A stretch of DNA of 10,047 nucleotides, taken from NCBI GenBank assembly GCA_018817865.1, contig JAHITG010000220.1:1-10047 (forward strand). Direction: 5' to 3'. Under the pieces are notes generated by a model. It was not told the origin of the DNA. It saw only the letters and a list, made by a program, of their open reading frames with translations, and did no database searches. A program made the translations under genes and the position numbers. How positions within the stretch are numbered: the first letter of the stretch is position 1; the number at the start of each line of letters is the position of its first letter. Below are positions 1-7,561 of the stretch, one piece after another. This DNA comes from Spirochaetota bacterium (GTDB lineage Bacteria > Spirochaetota > JAHITG01).

Positions 1-689
1 GGCATAATATGGCCGATCTCAATAAAATAGGGTTCAAAATCAATCATTCTATCTGCAATTCCCGTGATAACGACTTTATTATCAAAGATCAGCGCATCAA
101 TACTTAATTCAAACCCTTCCATAAATTCTTCAATGATCAGTTCTCCGCTGGGAGAATATTTTTTAGCATGGTCAAAACATTCCTGAACTTCAGAGAACTT
201 CCTGATCTGCCGTACTCCCCTGGCACCCATATTATCAGAAGGTTTGATCACGATCGGGAATTCATGTTTCTCGGCAAATTTAAAGGCATCCTCTATACTC
301 CAGCATTCGGAAAAATCAGGAGAAGGGATCCCGGCAGCTTTGAATTTTTTTCTCATTTTGATCTTATTCGTTGCTGACTCTGCTGCTTCAAATTTAATCC
401 CCGGTAAAGAGAGGGCATTGGCCACAGCGGATACGGTCATGGAAGCATCCGTCCCGATCGTAATAACTCCATCGATCCTGCCTTTTTCTGAATATTTCTT
501 GGCGGCCCTGACCGTACCTTCAATATCTTTTGTACTCATTACGATAGGGACATCGGCAAGTTTTAAACCAAGCGCATCAGGATTATAATCCGTTACAATC
601 GTCTTTAAGCCCATCTCTTTGGCGATCTCTATAACAGGTCTTTGCAGTAATCCGGCACCAATGATCATTAAACTTTTTTGAACTGCCAT
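1..689 (-). CDS. ATP-grasp family ligase, N-terminal 229 residues (3' end outside window)
   Basis: The reading frame is open from an ATG at 689 to the left edge, so the gene is truncated by the window. Residues 6-12 (SLMIIGAG) begin a Rossmann-like pre-ATP-grasp domain. It continues through VTDYNPDALGLKLAD (32-46) and IDGVITIGTDASM (72-84), typical of the carbamoyl-phosphate-synthase / biotin-carboxylase / PurK-like branch. The ATP-grasp fold follows: FPIVIKPSDNMGARGV (144-159) carries the ATP-binding lysine and glycine-rich loop, and ELIIEEFMEGFELSIDAL (183-200) carries the hinge and conserved acidic residues. Such enzymes join a carboxylate to an amine or thiol through an acyl-phosphate; the substrate cannot be read from this part. 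It starts 13 nt after the upstream lipoprotein gene with no clear Shine-Dalgarno site, which suggests coupled translation at the end of the protease operon. An in-frame TTG lies at 719, but ATG fits the domain start better. Family call is good; specific function is unknown. Confidence 0.85.
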   Translation of the reverse strand, partial: MAVQKSLMIIGAGLLQRPVIEIAKEMGLKTIVTDYNPDALGLKLADVPIVMSTKDIEGTVRAAKKYSEKGRIDGVITIGTDASMTVSAVANALSLPGIKFEAAESATNKIKMRKKFKAAGIPSPDFSECWSIEDAFKFAEKHEFPIVIKPSDNMGARGVRQIRKFSEVQECFDHAKKYSPSGELIIEEFMEGFELSIDALIFDNKVVITGIADRMIDFEPYFIEIGHIM

Positions 690-702
690 ATTATTATTAC
701 AC

Positions 703-1605
703 TTAGTAAGAATACTCAAACCAGAGCTTCACATCCGATGTTTCACTGGTAGAGGAACCGTCGATCTGAGTAATATATATTTTTACATATTTATTGATAG
801 ACGGTTTATAAAGGATATATACATGCCCTGCAATTGCAGGTATAAAATAATTATTAATATACCCGGCGGAAGGGATGTTCACATAGTCGTCTATATTCGC
901 AACATACCCGCCATCCTGTAAAGAGCTGTCATTAGACTGGACAGAAAGCACGGGTGTGAACGTCCCGCTGGTATTCTCTATCTTGAAAAAGAGATCGCCG
1001 GTTCCGTTCATTAAATAGTTATCCGCTACATTGGTCATGGTGATCTGGCCGTCATTATTAAAAATTATGCCGTCTCCTGATTTGCCGATTATCTTCTGAT
1101 TCTGCAGATTCGTACTGCCTTTTACTTTGACGGCAACAGCCACATCTTCTGTCAAAGGGCTGTTGTATTCTTTTTCTCCAATTAATAAATAGGCGCTTAC
1201 CGCTACATAATATGTTGTATTCGCATTAATGGGGGCGGATGCTGAATCCCTGCTCACCGTAATAAAAGATTTTGCAGAAGCATTGGGAAAACATCCGGTA
1301 CTGCCGTAGAGGAGTGTAGGAAATGTCCCGTATGAATTAACCACCGGGGACAGCATCTGAGAGCTGATATCAGGTAATGTGCTCACATACACATTGTATC
1401 CCTTAAATCCCTCTTCAATATTATTGCCGTAAAATTTTATAGTAATACTGTCATTATTTCCGACAGCCTGGACAGGTCCGGGTTTGTTAACGATCCTCTC
1501 CGGAGCAGTTACTTTATTCTCACAGGATATAAACAGAAAGAGAGCGGAACTGACAACCAGAACAGGCAGAAGATTATAAACTCGGCTGTATCTCATCATT
1601 AGCAT
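703..1605 (-). CDS. Fibronectin type III-like lipoprotein, 300 aa
   Basis: The N-terminus is a lipoprotein signal: a basic start, a hydrophobic stretch (about residues 11-27) and a lipobox ending F-I-S-C with Cys28, so the mature protein is probably lipid-anchored in the periplasm or outer envelope. Residues about 41-160 look like a fibronectin type III domain: PGPVQAVGNNDSITIKF, GFKGYNVYVS and NTTYYVAVSAY match the Fn3 strand pattern. Residues about 165-300 are beta-rich, ending in an aromatic WFEYSY, and I do not recognise them. The reading frame overlaps the end of lon by 32 nt in another frame, which implies the same transcript and translational coupling. The start is uncertain: ATGs lie at 1605, 1599 and 1596, and a weak TTGGA sits best for the one at 1599. 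No enzyme motif is visible; a binding or surface role is inference only. Confidence 0.85.
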   Translation of the reverse strand: MLMMRYSRVYNLLPVLVVSSALFLFISCENKVTAPERIVNKPGPVQAVGNNDSITIKFYGNNIEEGFKGYNVYVSTLPDISSQMLSPVVNSYGTFPTLLYGSTGCFPNASAKSFITVSRDSASAPINANTTYYVAVSAYLLIGEKEYNSPLTEDVAVAVKVKGSTNLQNQKIIGKSGDGIIFNNDGQITMTNVADNYLMNGTGDLFFKIENTSGTFTPVLSVQSNDSSLQDGGYVANIDDYVNIPSAGYINNYFIPAIAGHVYILYKPSINKYVKIYITQIDGSSTSETSDVKLWFEYSY

Positions 1606-4096
1606 TCCAATCTACTGAATCTTGCTTCTTTTTCCTGCTTTTTTTGGTTTTGGATCCTTTTGATCTTTTTTTATCTTCCCGATCTTTTGCAGTGATGATC
1701 TCGCAGGCATCTGATTTGATATGTTCATTCCTGGAAAGGGCGATCTTCAGCACCTGTTCTGTATTCTGTACAAAATAAAAAGTGATCCTTTTCTGTACCT
1801 GGGATGGAATGTCTTCAAAATCTTTCTTGTTCTCAAAAGGCAGGATAACATGCTTTATATCCGCTCTATTCGCGGAGAGGACCTTCTCCTTTACCCCTCC
1901 AACAGGAAGGATCTTCCCGCGCAGGGTGATCTCTCCTGTCATGGCAACGTCCTTTCTGACCGGTATCTTAGAAAGGGCACTGATGAGAGCTGTTGCAATA
2001 GTGATCCCGGCAGACGGTCCGTCTTTGGGAACCGCTCCTTCAGGGACATGAAGGTGAATGTCGCTCTTTTTATGGAAATCCAGAGGGAGATTGAAACTCT
2101 TGGCTTTTGACCTTGCATACGAAAGCGCTGCCTGGGCTGACTCCTGAAAGACCTCACCCAGTTTTCCCGTCAGGATCAGCTTACCGCTGCCCGGGATGAC
2201 AGAGACCTCAATAGAAATAATATCCCCGCCCGCTTCGGTCCATGCAAGGCCCGTAGAAACCCCGATCTCATCTTTCTCCTCTGCTTCTCCGTATCTGAAT
2301 TTATGAGGACCTAAATATTTTTTGATCGCTTCACTTTTTACATGGATAGCTGCTTTTCTGTTATTCTCTACTATCTCTTTTGCCACCTTTCGGCATAAGG
2401 AAGCAATGGTCCTTTCCAGTTCACGAACCCCGGCTTCTCTTGTATAATACCTTATAACATCAAAGAGTCCGTTCCGTGTAATTATAATATTCGTTTCTGT
2501 TAGGCCGTGTTCCTTTGTCTGCTTGGGTATCAGAAATCCCTCTGCTATATGTACTTTTTCGATCTCTGTGTAGCCGCCGATAAAGATCAATTCCATCCTG
2601 TCCATAAGTGGTTTAGGTATGGACTGGATCGTATTAGCAGTCGTAATAAAAAAAACATCGGAAAGATCGAATGGAAGTTCTATATAGTGATCTGAAAATG
2701 AATTGTTCTGTTCCGGATCCAGCACCTCAAGCAGTGCTGAAGACGGGTCACCCCGAAAATCAGTGCTCATCTTATCGATCTCATCAAGTAAAAATACAGG
2801 ATTTCTGGTCTTTGCCTTTTTTATTCCCTGAATGATCCTTCCCGGCAGGGCTCCGACATAGGTCCTTCTGTGTCCCCTGATCTCAGCTTCGTCCCGGACT
2901 CCTCCCAAAGATATCCTCACAAAATTCCTGCCGAGACTGCGGGAAATGGACCGGGCCAGGGAGGTCTTCCCTACTCCGGGAGGCCCTATAAAACAGAGGA
3001 TCTGTCCTTTTATCTTCTTCACCAGTTTCCTGACGGCGATATATTCCAGTATGCGTTCTTTTACTTTTTTTAAACCATAATGATCTTCATCAAGTATTTT
3101 TTTAGCTTCTTTGACATTCACTTTATCTACGGTCTTCTGCTTCCATGGCAGATCAACCAGCCAGTCAATATAGGTCCTGACAACAGAAGATTCTGCGGAT
3201 AGAGGCGGCATCTTTTCCAGACGGTTGAGTTCTTTATTGCATTTTTCCAGTGCTTCTTTAGGAAGCCTGGCCTTCTCAATGGTAACCTTTAATTCATCTA
3301 TCTCATTAAGATAATCCCCTTTGTCTCCCAGTTCCTTTCTGATCACCTTCATCTGTTCCTGAAGGTAATACTCTTTCTGAGATTTTTCCATCTGCTTCCG
3401 AACATTCTCATGGACATTCTTCTCAACCTTGGCGATCTCGATCTCATTAGAGATGAGAAAAGAGAGGTCCTTCAGTCTTTTAGTAGTATCAAATATTTCA
3501 AGGATTTTCTGCTTTAACTGAGGCTTGGTTGGAAGCTGAGACATTATAATATCAATGATCTGGTCCGGATCCTCCAGGCTCATAATAGAAACAATACTTT
3601 CAGGAGGGATCTTTTTATTATACTTTAAATAATCTTCAAACAATTGCGTAACATTACGGACCTGTCCCTCGATATCCACATTTTTAACGGATTCTTTTTT
3701 TATTTCCGGGATCTCTACTTTTGCAATATACTGACCGCCTTTCGTTATGATGGCTTTGACCCTGGCTCTTTTAATGCCTTCTACCAGTACTTTTATGGTC
3801 CCGTCAGGTATCTTTAATATCTGAAGGATCTCACATATGGTCCCCACTTTACACATATCAGTTGTTTTCGGGTCTTCTACTTCTGAATTCTTCTGCATCA
3901 GAAGAAAAACTTTTTTACTGGACTTCATGGCTGCTTCAATAGCTGAGATAGACATTTTACGGCCTACCATGAATGGATGCGTCATTGTAGGAAATATAAC
4001 AAGATTTTTCAACGGGATTACCGGAAATTCATCTTCGGTAAAAGAATCGATAACTTTCGCTTTCTTGATCTTTTTTGGAGTACCTAATATCTTCAT
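1574..4096 (-). CDS. lon: ATP-dependent protease Lon (endopeptidase La), 840 aa
   Basis: Full-length cytoplasmic AAA+ serine protease that degrades misfolded and selected regulatory proteins. The N-terminal Lon substrate-binding domain starts at FPVIPLKNLVIFP (24-36). A helical region (about 200-300) leads to the AAA+ module with Walker A GPPGVGKT (371-378) and Walker B VFLLDEID (434-441). The C-terminal protease domain has PKDGPSAG with nucleophile Ser695, and GGVKEK with Lys738, 43 residues apart as in the E. coli Ser679/Lys722 dyad. The length is slightly above the usual 780-820 because of a Lys/Arg-rich tail (about 805-827). Its ATG overlaps the clpX stop as ATGA, with only a distant GAGGAG upstream (4111-4116), so translation is probably coupled to clpX. 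The tig-clpP-clpX-lon order is widely conserved in bacteria. All catalytic residues are intact. Confidence 0.98.
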   Translation of the reverse strand: MKILGTPKKIKKAKVIDSFTEDEFPVIPLKNLVIFPTMTHPFMVGRKMSISAIEAAMKSSKKVFLLMQKNSEVEDPKTTDMCKVGTICEILQILKIPDGTIKVLVEGIKRARVKAIITKGGQYIAKVEIPEIKKESVKNVDIEGQVRNVTQLFEDYLKYNKKIPPESIVSIMSLEDPDQIIDIIMSQLPTKPQLKQKILEIFDTTKRLKDLSFLISNEIEIAKVEKNVHENVRKQMEKSQKEYYLQEQMKVIRKELGDKGDYLNEIDELKVTIEKARLPKEALEKCNKELNRLEKMPPLSAESSVVRTYIDWLVDLPWKQKTVDKVNVKEAKKILDEDHYGLKKVKERILEYIAVRKLVKKIKGQILCFIGPPGVGKTSLARSISRSLGRNFVRISLGGVRDEAEIRGHRRTYVGALPGRIIQGIKKAKTRNPVFLLDEIDKMSTDFRGDPSSALLEVLDPEQNNSFSDHYIELPFDLSDVFFITTANTIQSIPKPLMDRMELIFIGGYTEIEKVHIAEGFLIPKQTKEHGLTETNIIITRNGLFDVIRYYTREAGVRELERTIASLCRKVAKEIVENNRKAAIHVKSEAIKKYLGPHKFRYGEAEEKDEIGVSTGLAWTEAGGDIISIEVSVIPGSGKLILTGKLGEVFQESAQAALSYARSKAKSFNLPLDFHKKSDIHLHVPEGAVPKDGPSAGITIATALISALSKIPVRKDVAMTGEITLRGKILPVGGVKEKVLSANRADIKHVILPFENKKDFEDIPSQVQKRITFYFVQNTEQVLKIALSRNEHIKSDACEIITAKDREDKKRSKGSKTKKSRKKKQDSVDWNANDEIQPSL

Positions 4097-5382
4097 GCTA
4101 ACTTTTTATTCTCCTCTATTTCTTCTTCGGTAAGATAAACTAATTTTGGATTCTTTTTTTTCAGGACAACTTTATCATCAATAAGGCATTCCACGATATT
4201 CTCTTTGGAGGGAATATCATACATGACATCCAGCATGACTGATTCCAGTATGGATTTCAATCCCCTTGCACCTATCTTCTGTTTGAAGGCGATCTCGGAT
4301 ATGGTCAAGAGTGCTTTCCTGGTAAAGGAGAGTTTAATATTATCAATCTCGAACATCTTGGTATACTGCTTAATAAGGGCATTTTTTGGTTCTTCCAGAA
4401 TTCGAATGAAATCAGACTGGGTCAACGGATTACATATTGCAGTTACCGGGATACGGCCGACGAATTCCGGAATAAGGCCGTAATTCACCAGATCATCAGG
4501 AATAACCTCATTCAGGATCATATCCTGCATCTTATCCGCTTCTTTCTTTTCTTTTGTATTTATATCAAATCCGATCTTGTTGGAACCGATCCTCTTGGAA
4601 ATAATAGCATCGAGCCCGATAAAAGCACCTCCGAGGATAAAAAGGATATTATTGGTATTGATCTTAATAAACTCCTGATGAGGATGTTTCCTCCCTCCTA
4701 AAGGAGGCACATGAGCGACTGTCCCTTCTATGATCTTCAAGAGGGCCTGCTGGACTCCTTCACCGGAAACATCACGGGTAATGGAAGGGTTATCTCCTTT
4801 ACGGGATATTTTATCTATCTCATCGATATAGATGATCCCTTTTTCTGCTTTGGAAATATCATTATTTGCATTCTGTATCAGACGCAGCAGAATATTCTCC
4901 ACATCTTCTCCCACATAACCGGCTTCTGTCAGGGCGGTGGCATCGGCAATGGCGAACGGAACATTCAGTATCCTGGCCAAAGTCTTTGCCAGAAGTGTCT
5001 TCCCGCTTCCGGTAGGGCCGATCAGTAAAATATTGCTTTTTTCGATCTCAACATCGCTTTGCAGGTTCCTTCTCTTTATGAAGGAATGGAACTGGATACG
5101 TTTATAATGATTATAAATGGCCACGGAGATGATCTTCTTTGCATTCTCCTGCCCGATCACATATTCGTCAAGGATGCTTTTAACATCAGCAGGTTTTAAC
5201 TGATGCTTGTTTTTATCTTTCTCTTTTAATATGTAAGATTGATCAATGATCCCTTTTGACAGCTCCACACACTCGTTACAGATATAGACCCCGGGACCGC
5301 GCATTATCTTGAAGACTTCCGTTTCACTCTTATTACAAAATGAACACCGGACTTCGGGTGTCTCTTTTATATATTTAGGCAT
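4093..5382 (-). CDS. clpX: ClpX, ATPase and unfoldase subunit of ClpXP, 429 aa
   Basis: Hexameric AAA+ unfoldase that recognises tagged substrates and threads them into ClpP. The N-terminal C4 zinc-binding domain has Cys13, Cys16, Cys35 and Cys38. Walker A GPTGSGKT is at 122-129 and Walker B IIYIDEID at 183-190. The substrate-gripping pore loop GYVGED is at 155-160 and the RKH pore motif at 231-233. The ClpP-docking IGF loop is at 270-272, and GARGL with the sensor-2 Arg373 is near the C-terminus. A Shine-Dalgarno AAGGGG (5390-5395) lies 7 nt before the ATG. The gene follows clpP by 25 nt and overlaps lon by 4 nt (ATGA). Presence of the IGF loop and the adjacent clpP support a working ClpXP complex. 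No anomalies. Confidence 0.98.
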   Translation of the reverse strand: MPKYIKETPEVRCSFCNKSETEVFKIMRGPGVYICNECVELSKGIIDQSYILKEKDKNKHQLKPADVKSILDEYVIGQENAKKIISVAIYNHYKRIQFHSFIKRRNLQSDVEIEKSNILLIGPTGSGKTLLAKTLARILNVPFAIADATALTEAGYVGEDVENILLRLIQNANNDISKAEKGIIYIDEIDKISRKGDNPSITRDVSGEGVQQALLKIIEGTVAHVPPLGGRKHPHQEFIKINTNNILFILGGAFIGLDAIISKRIGSNKIGFDINTKEKKEADKMQDMILNEVIPDDLVNYGLIPEFVGRIPVTAICNPLTQSDFIRILEEPKNALIKQYTKMFEIDNIKLSFTRKALLTISEIAFKQKIGARGLKSILESVMLDVMYDIPSKENIVECLIDDKVVLKKKNPKLVYLTEEEIEENKKLA

Positions 5383-5407
5383 CCTTCTTCCCCTTAATTA
5401 TTAAATA

Positions 5408-5992
5408 CTAACTCTTCTTTGATATTACTTTATCAATGATTCCGTATTCTTTTGCTTCCTTAGCTGACATAAAAAAATCCCTGTCGGTATCTTTAGATAT
5501 CCGCTGAAGGTTCTGGCCCGTATGCTTGGAAAGTATATTATTGATAATATCCCGTATTCTCAATATCTCTTTAGCTTGAATATCAATATCAGTAGCCTGT
5601 CCGCTGGCACCGCCCAGGGGCTGATGGATCATGATACGTGTATTCGGTAATGCTGACCGTTTCCCTTTCTGACCGGAAGCTAAAATCAATGCACCCATGG
5701 AAGAAGCCTGTCCCACACAGATAGTGGCCACATCAGGTTTAATATACTGAATAGTATCATAGATAGCCATCCCGGATGAAACGACTCCTCCGGGAGAATT
5801 GATATACAGAGAAATATCCTTCTCTTGATCTTCAGCCTCAAGAAATAAAAGCTGAGCAATGACCAAATTGGCCATATCATCCGATATTTCATTACCGATG
5901 AAGATGATCCTCTCTTTTAACAGGCGGGAATAAATATCATACGCTCTTTCGCTGCGTCCTGTCTGTTCGATAACCATTGGAACTAATGTCAT
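5408..5992 (-). CDS. clpP: ClpP, proteolytic subunit of Clp protease, 194 aa
   Basis: Serine peptidase that forms the two-ring, 14-subunit chamber receiving unfolded substrate from ClpX. The catalytic triad is visible: Ser98 in GQASSMGA, His123 in MIHQPLGG and Asp172 in DTDRDFFM. The handle and substrate-binding segment INSPGGVVSSG (64-74) is present. The N-terminus MTLVPMVIEQTGRSERAYDIYSRLL is the usual one and includes the axial-gate IVP-like segment. The length is typical. The ATG overlaps the tig stop as ATGA, and a Shine-Dalgarno GGGGAG (5999-6004) sits 6 nt upstream inside the tig 3' end, so translation is both coupled and independently initiated. It lies between tig and clpX in a conserved proteostasis operon. 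Confidence 0.98.
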   Translation of the reverse strand: MTLVPMVIEQTGRSERAYDIYSRLLKERIIFIGNEISDDMANLVIAQLLFLEAEDQEKDISLYINSPGGVVSSGMAIYDTIQYIKPDVATICVGQASSMGALILASGQKGKRSALPNTRIMIHQPLGGASGQATDIDIQAKEILRIRDIINNILSKHTGQNLQRISKDTDRDFFMSAKEAKEYGIIDKVISKKS

Positions 5993-7332
5993 TTTTTTCT
6001 CCCCGATTCTTTCATGAGGTCTTCCATTTTATGGGTTTTACCTTTCTTGATCTTATTGTTTTCCTTTAAAAAGGTGAGGACCTTCTTGGTTAAGAGGTCC
6101 TGCTTTATATACGAAAGCATATCCTGGCTTAATTTCTTTTTATATTCATTTACATCCTGTTTCATATTCTGCGCTTCTTTGCTGATAAAGTCATCCACTT
6201 CCTTCTCTTCTACTTTAATGGATTCCAGTTCAATTATCTTCATTATGATAAGATAATCTTCCAGATCCTTCAAGGACTGTGTACGAACTTCTGCTTTGAT
6301 CTTTTCCAGGTCAATGATCTTCTGCTCGATCATGCTGTTAAAGTCATGGCCCTGCTGTTTCAGGTTTTTTTGAAAATCATTTAATAAGGTAGCAGAGCGG
6401 TCCGCGATCAATCTTTCCGGAATTCTGTATTTGGATGCATGGGAGATCTTCTCCAGCATACTCTTTTCAAGCCGAACCGATATATGATTATCAAGGATCC
6501 CCTTCAGCTGGTCTTCGATCACTTTTTTTAACTCATCCAGTGATTTATAATCCCCGACATCTTTTGCGAATTTATCATCGATCCCGGGTAATTTCTTTTC
6601 CTGTACTTCCTTTATCTTGATCTTGTATAAGATTTTCTTTCCGGCCAGCATCTTATTGTTAAAATCCCGGGGGTATTCCTTGGAAAACTCATTATCGTCA
6701 TTGACCTTAAGGCCGATAATATTTCTATAAAATTCATCATATAAATTTTTTTTATTTACTTCTAACTTATGATTCTCATTTGACAGCTCTTTTATGATCT
6801 CATTATTCTCATTATAAGCCTCAACCTGCAGTACCACATTGTCTTCATCTGCGATCTTTTTATCATCTTTATTTACAAAGTCAGCAAATCTTTCCTGTAA
6901 TTTATGTAATTCATTATCGATGTCTTTATCGGAGATCTTATATTCATCCTGATGAAAGCTGAGTCCCTTATAGGTCCCAAGCTCTACTTCGGGCCTGAGC
7001 TGAACATCCGCTTTAAATTTCAATTCCTTTTCGTTAAATGATTCGACTTTGATCTCGGGAACTGTATAGGGAGCGACTTTGGTGATCTCTAATGCTTCTG
7101 TATAAGCTTTTGGTATGATATCACTTAATACATCTTCATCAATATTGTTCTTAAACCTTTTTTTGACCATGGCCTCTGGAGCTTTACCTTTTCGAAAACC
7201 CGGGATCGAAGCTTGCTTCTGGTATTTCTGAAGAATACTATTATACTCTTCAGAAATACTCTCTTTATCAACCTCTATTTCGAGTACAACCGAGGCTTTT
7301 TCCTCATTTATAATTTTGGCATCTACTTTCAT
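5989..7332 (-). CDS. tig: Trigger factor, ribosome-bound chaperone, 447 aa
   Basis: Chaperone that docks beside the ribosomal exit tunnel and shields nascent chains. The N-terminal ribosome-binding domain carries the signature GFRKGKAP (45-52). A central FKBP-like peptidyl-prolyl isomerase domain covers about residues 155-243 (DEDNVVLQVEAYNE to GKKILYKIKIKEVQ). A long helical C-terminal chaperone region with many charged residues follows, about 110-150 and 250-447. I chose the ATG at 7332, giving MKVDAKIINEEKASVVLEIE, the normal family N-terminus. The frame stays open upstream to 7491, but that extension translates the tRNA-Gly gene in antibiotic-marker-like GSGSVVERH fashion and is an artefact. 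No Shine-Dalgarno precedes the start; only about 14 AT-rich bases separate it from the tRNA 3' end. The stop overlaps clpP (ATGA). First protein gene of the tig-clpP-clpX-lon operon. Confidence 0.96.
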   Translation of the reverse strand: MKVDAKIINEEKASVVLEIEVDKESISEEYNSILQKYQKQASIPGFRKGKAPEAMVKKRFKNNIDEDVLSDIIPKAYTEALEITKVAPYTVPEIKVESFNEKELKFKADVQLRPEVELGTYKGLSFHQDEYKISDKDIDNELHKLQERFADFVNKDDKKIADEDNVVLQVEAYNENNEIIKELSNENHKLEVNKKNLYDEFYRNIIGLKVNDDNEFSKEYPRDFNNKMLAGKKILYKIKIKEVQEKKLPGIDDKFAKDVGDYKSLDELKKVIEDQLKGILDNHISVRLEKSMLEKISHASKYRIPERLIADRSATLLNDFQKNLKQQGHDFNSMIEQKIIDLEKIKAEVRTQSLKDLEDYLIIMKIIELESIKVEEKEVDDFISKEAQNMKQDVNEYKKKLSQDMLSYIKQDLLTKKVLTFLKENNKIKKGKTHKMEDLMKESGRKK

Positions 7333-7346
7333 AAATTGATAATATG

Positions 7347-7418
7347 AGCGGGAGACGGGATTTGAACCCGCGACGTTCACCTTGGCAAGGTGACGCTCTA
7401 CCACTGAGCCACTCCCGC
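7347..7418 (-). tRNA. tRNA-Gly (anticodon GCC)
   Basis: On the minus strand the sequence from 7418 to 7347 folds as a 72-nt cloverleaf. The acceptor stem GCGGGAG pairs with CTCCCGC. The anticodon stem TCACC/GGTGA encloses loop TTGCCAA with anticodon GCC, and the T arm is GCGGG-TTCAAAT-CCCGT. The D arm contains GCTC..GAGC. The discriminator base is U, as usual for bacterial tRNA-Gly, and CCA is not encoded (CAT follows). A sigma70-like promoter ends about 18 bp upstream, so the mature tRNA begins about 10-12 nt into the transcript. tig begins 14 nt after the tRNA, with no terminator between. Confidence 0.97.
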
Positions 7419-7436
7419 GTTTTTTTAGTAAAATTA

Positions 7437-7464
7437 AATATAAACACAAATAATATAATGTCAA
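7437..7464 (-). promoter_or_regulatory. Sigma70-type promoter for tRNA-Gly and tig-clpP-clpX-lon
   Basis: On the minus strand a perfect -35 hexamer TTGACA (7464-7459) is followed by 16 bp and a -10 TATATT (7442-7437, five of six bases to consensus). The start of transcription would fall near 7430, leaving a leader of about 10-12 nt before the tRNA. No other promoter is visible before tig, so this one probably serves the whole proteostasis operon. The spacer is very AT-rich. The inverted repeat ends 10 bp upstream. Confidence 0.75.
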
Positions 7465-7473
7465 GTTAAAAAA

Positions 7474-7552
7474 AGGGACGGTGCGTGACATTGTGACACT
7501 ATTCTATTGTAGTATTGAATATTGTAGTGTCACAATGTCACGCACCGTCCCT
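7474..7552. repeat. 28-bp perfect inverted repeat (palindromic REP-like or MITE-like element)
   Basis: Arms at 7474-7501 and 7525-7552 are exact reverse complements over 28 bp, around a 23-nt AT-rich centre. The arm core is GGGACGGTGCGTGACATTG. Within each arm TGTCAC (or its complement) occurs twice, 8 nt apart. The centre and inner right arm contain ATTGTAGT twice (7506-7513, 7521-7528). The arms are GC-richer than the surrounding AT-rich intergenic DNA. The style resembles intergenic palindromic repeats mobilised by IS200-like/REP-associated tyrosine transposases, but no transposase gene is present here, so that link is inference. Confidence 0.9.
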
Positions 7553-7561
7553 ATCTTTTCC

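Noticed and set aside
168..588. Plus-strand open frames opposite the ATP-grasp gene
   Set aside because: They are antisense to a clearly conserved minus-strand coding sequence and show no recognisable domain or ribosome-binding site.
1721..2157. Several open frames on both strands within lon
   Set aside because: They lie wholly inside the Lon protease domain coding sequence in other frames and resemble no protein family.
7474..7552. CRISPR or attachment-site reading of the repeats
   Set aside because: The copies are inverted and only three, without regular spacers, cas genes or an integrase; the tRNA 3' end is not duplicated nearby.
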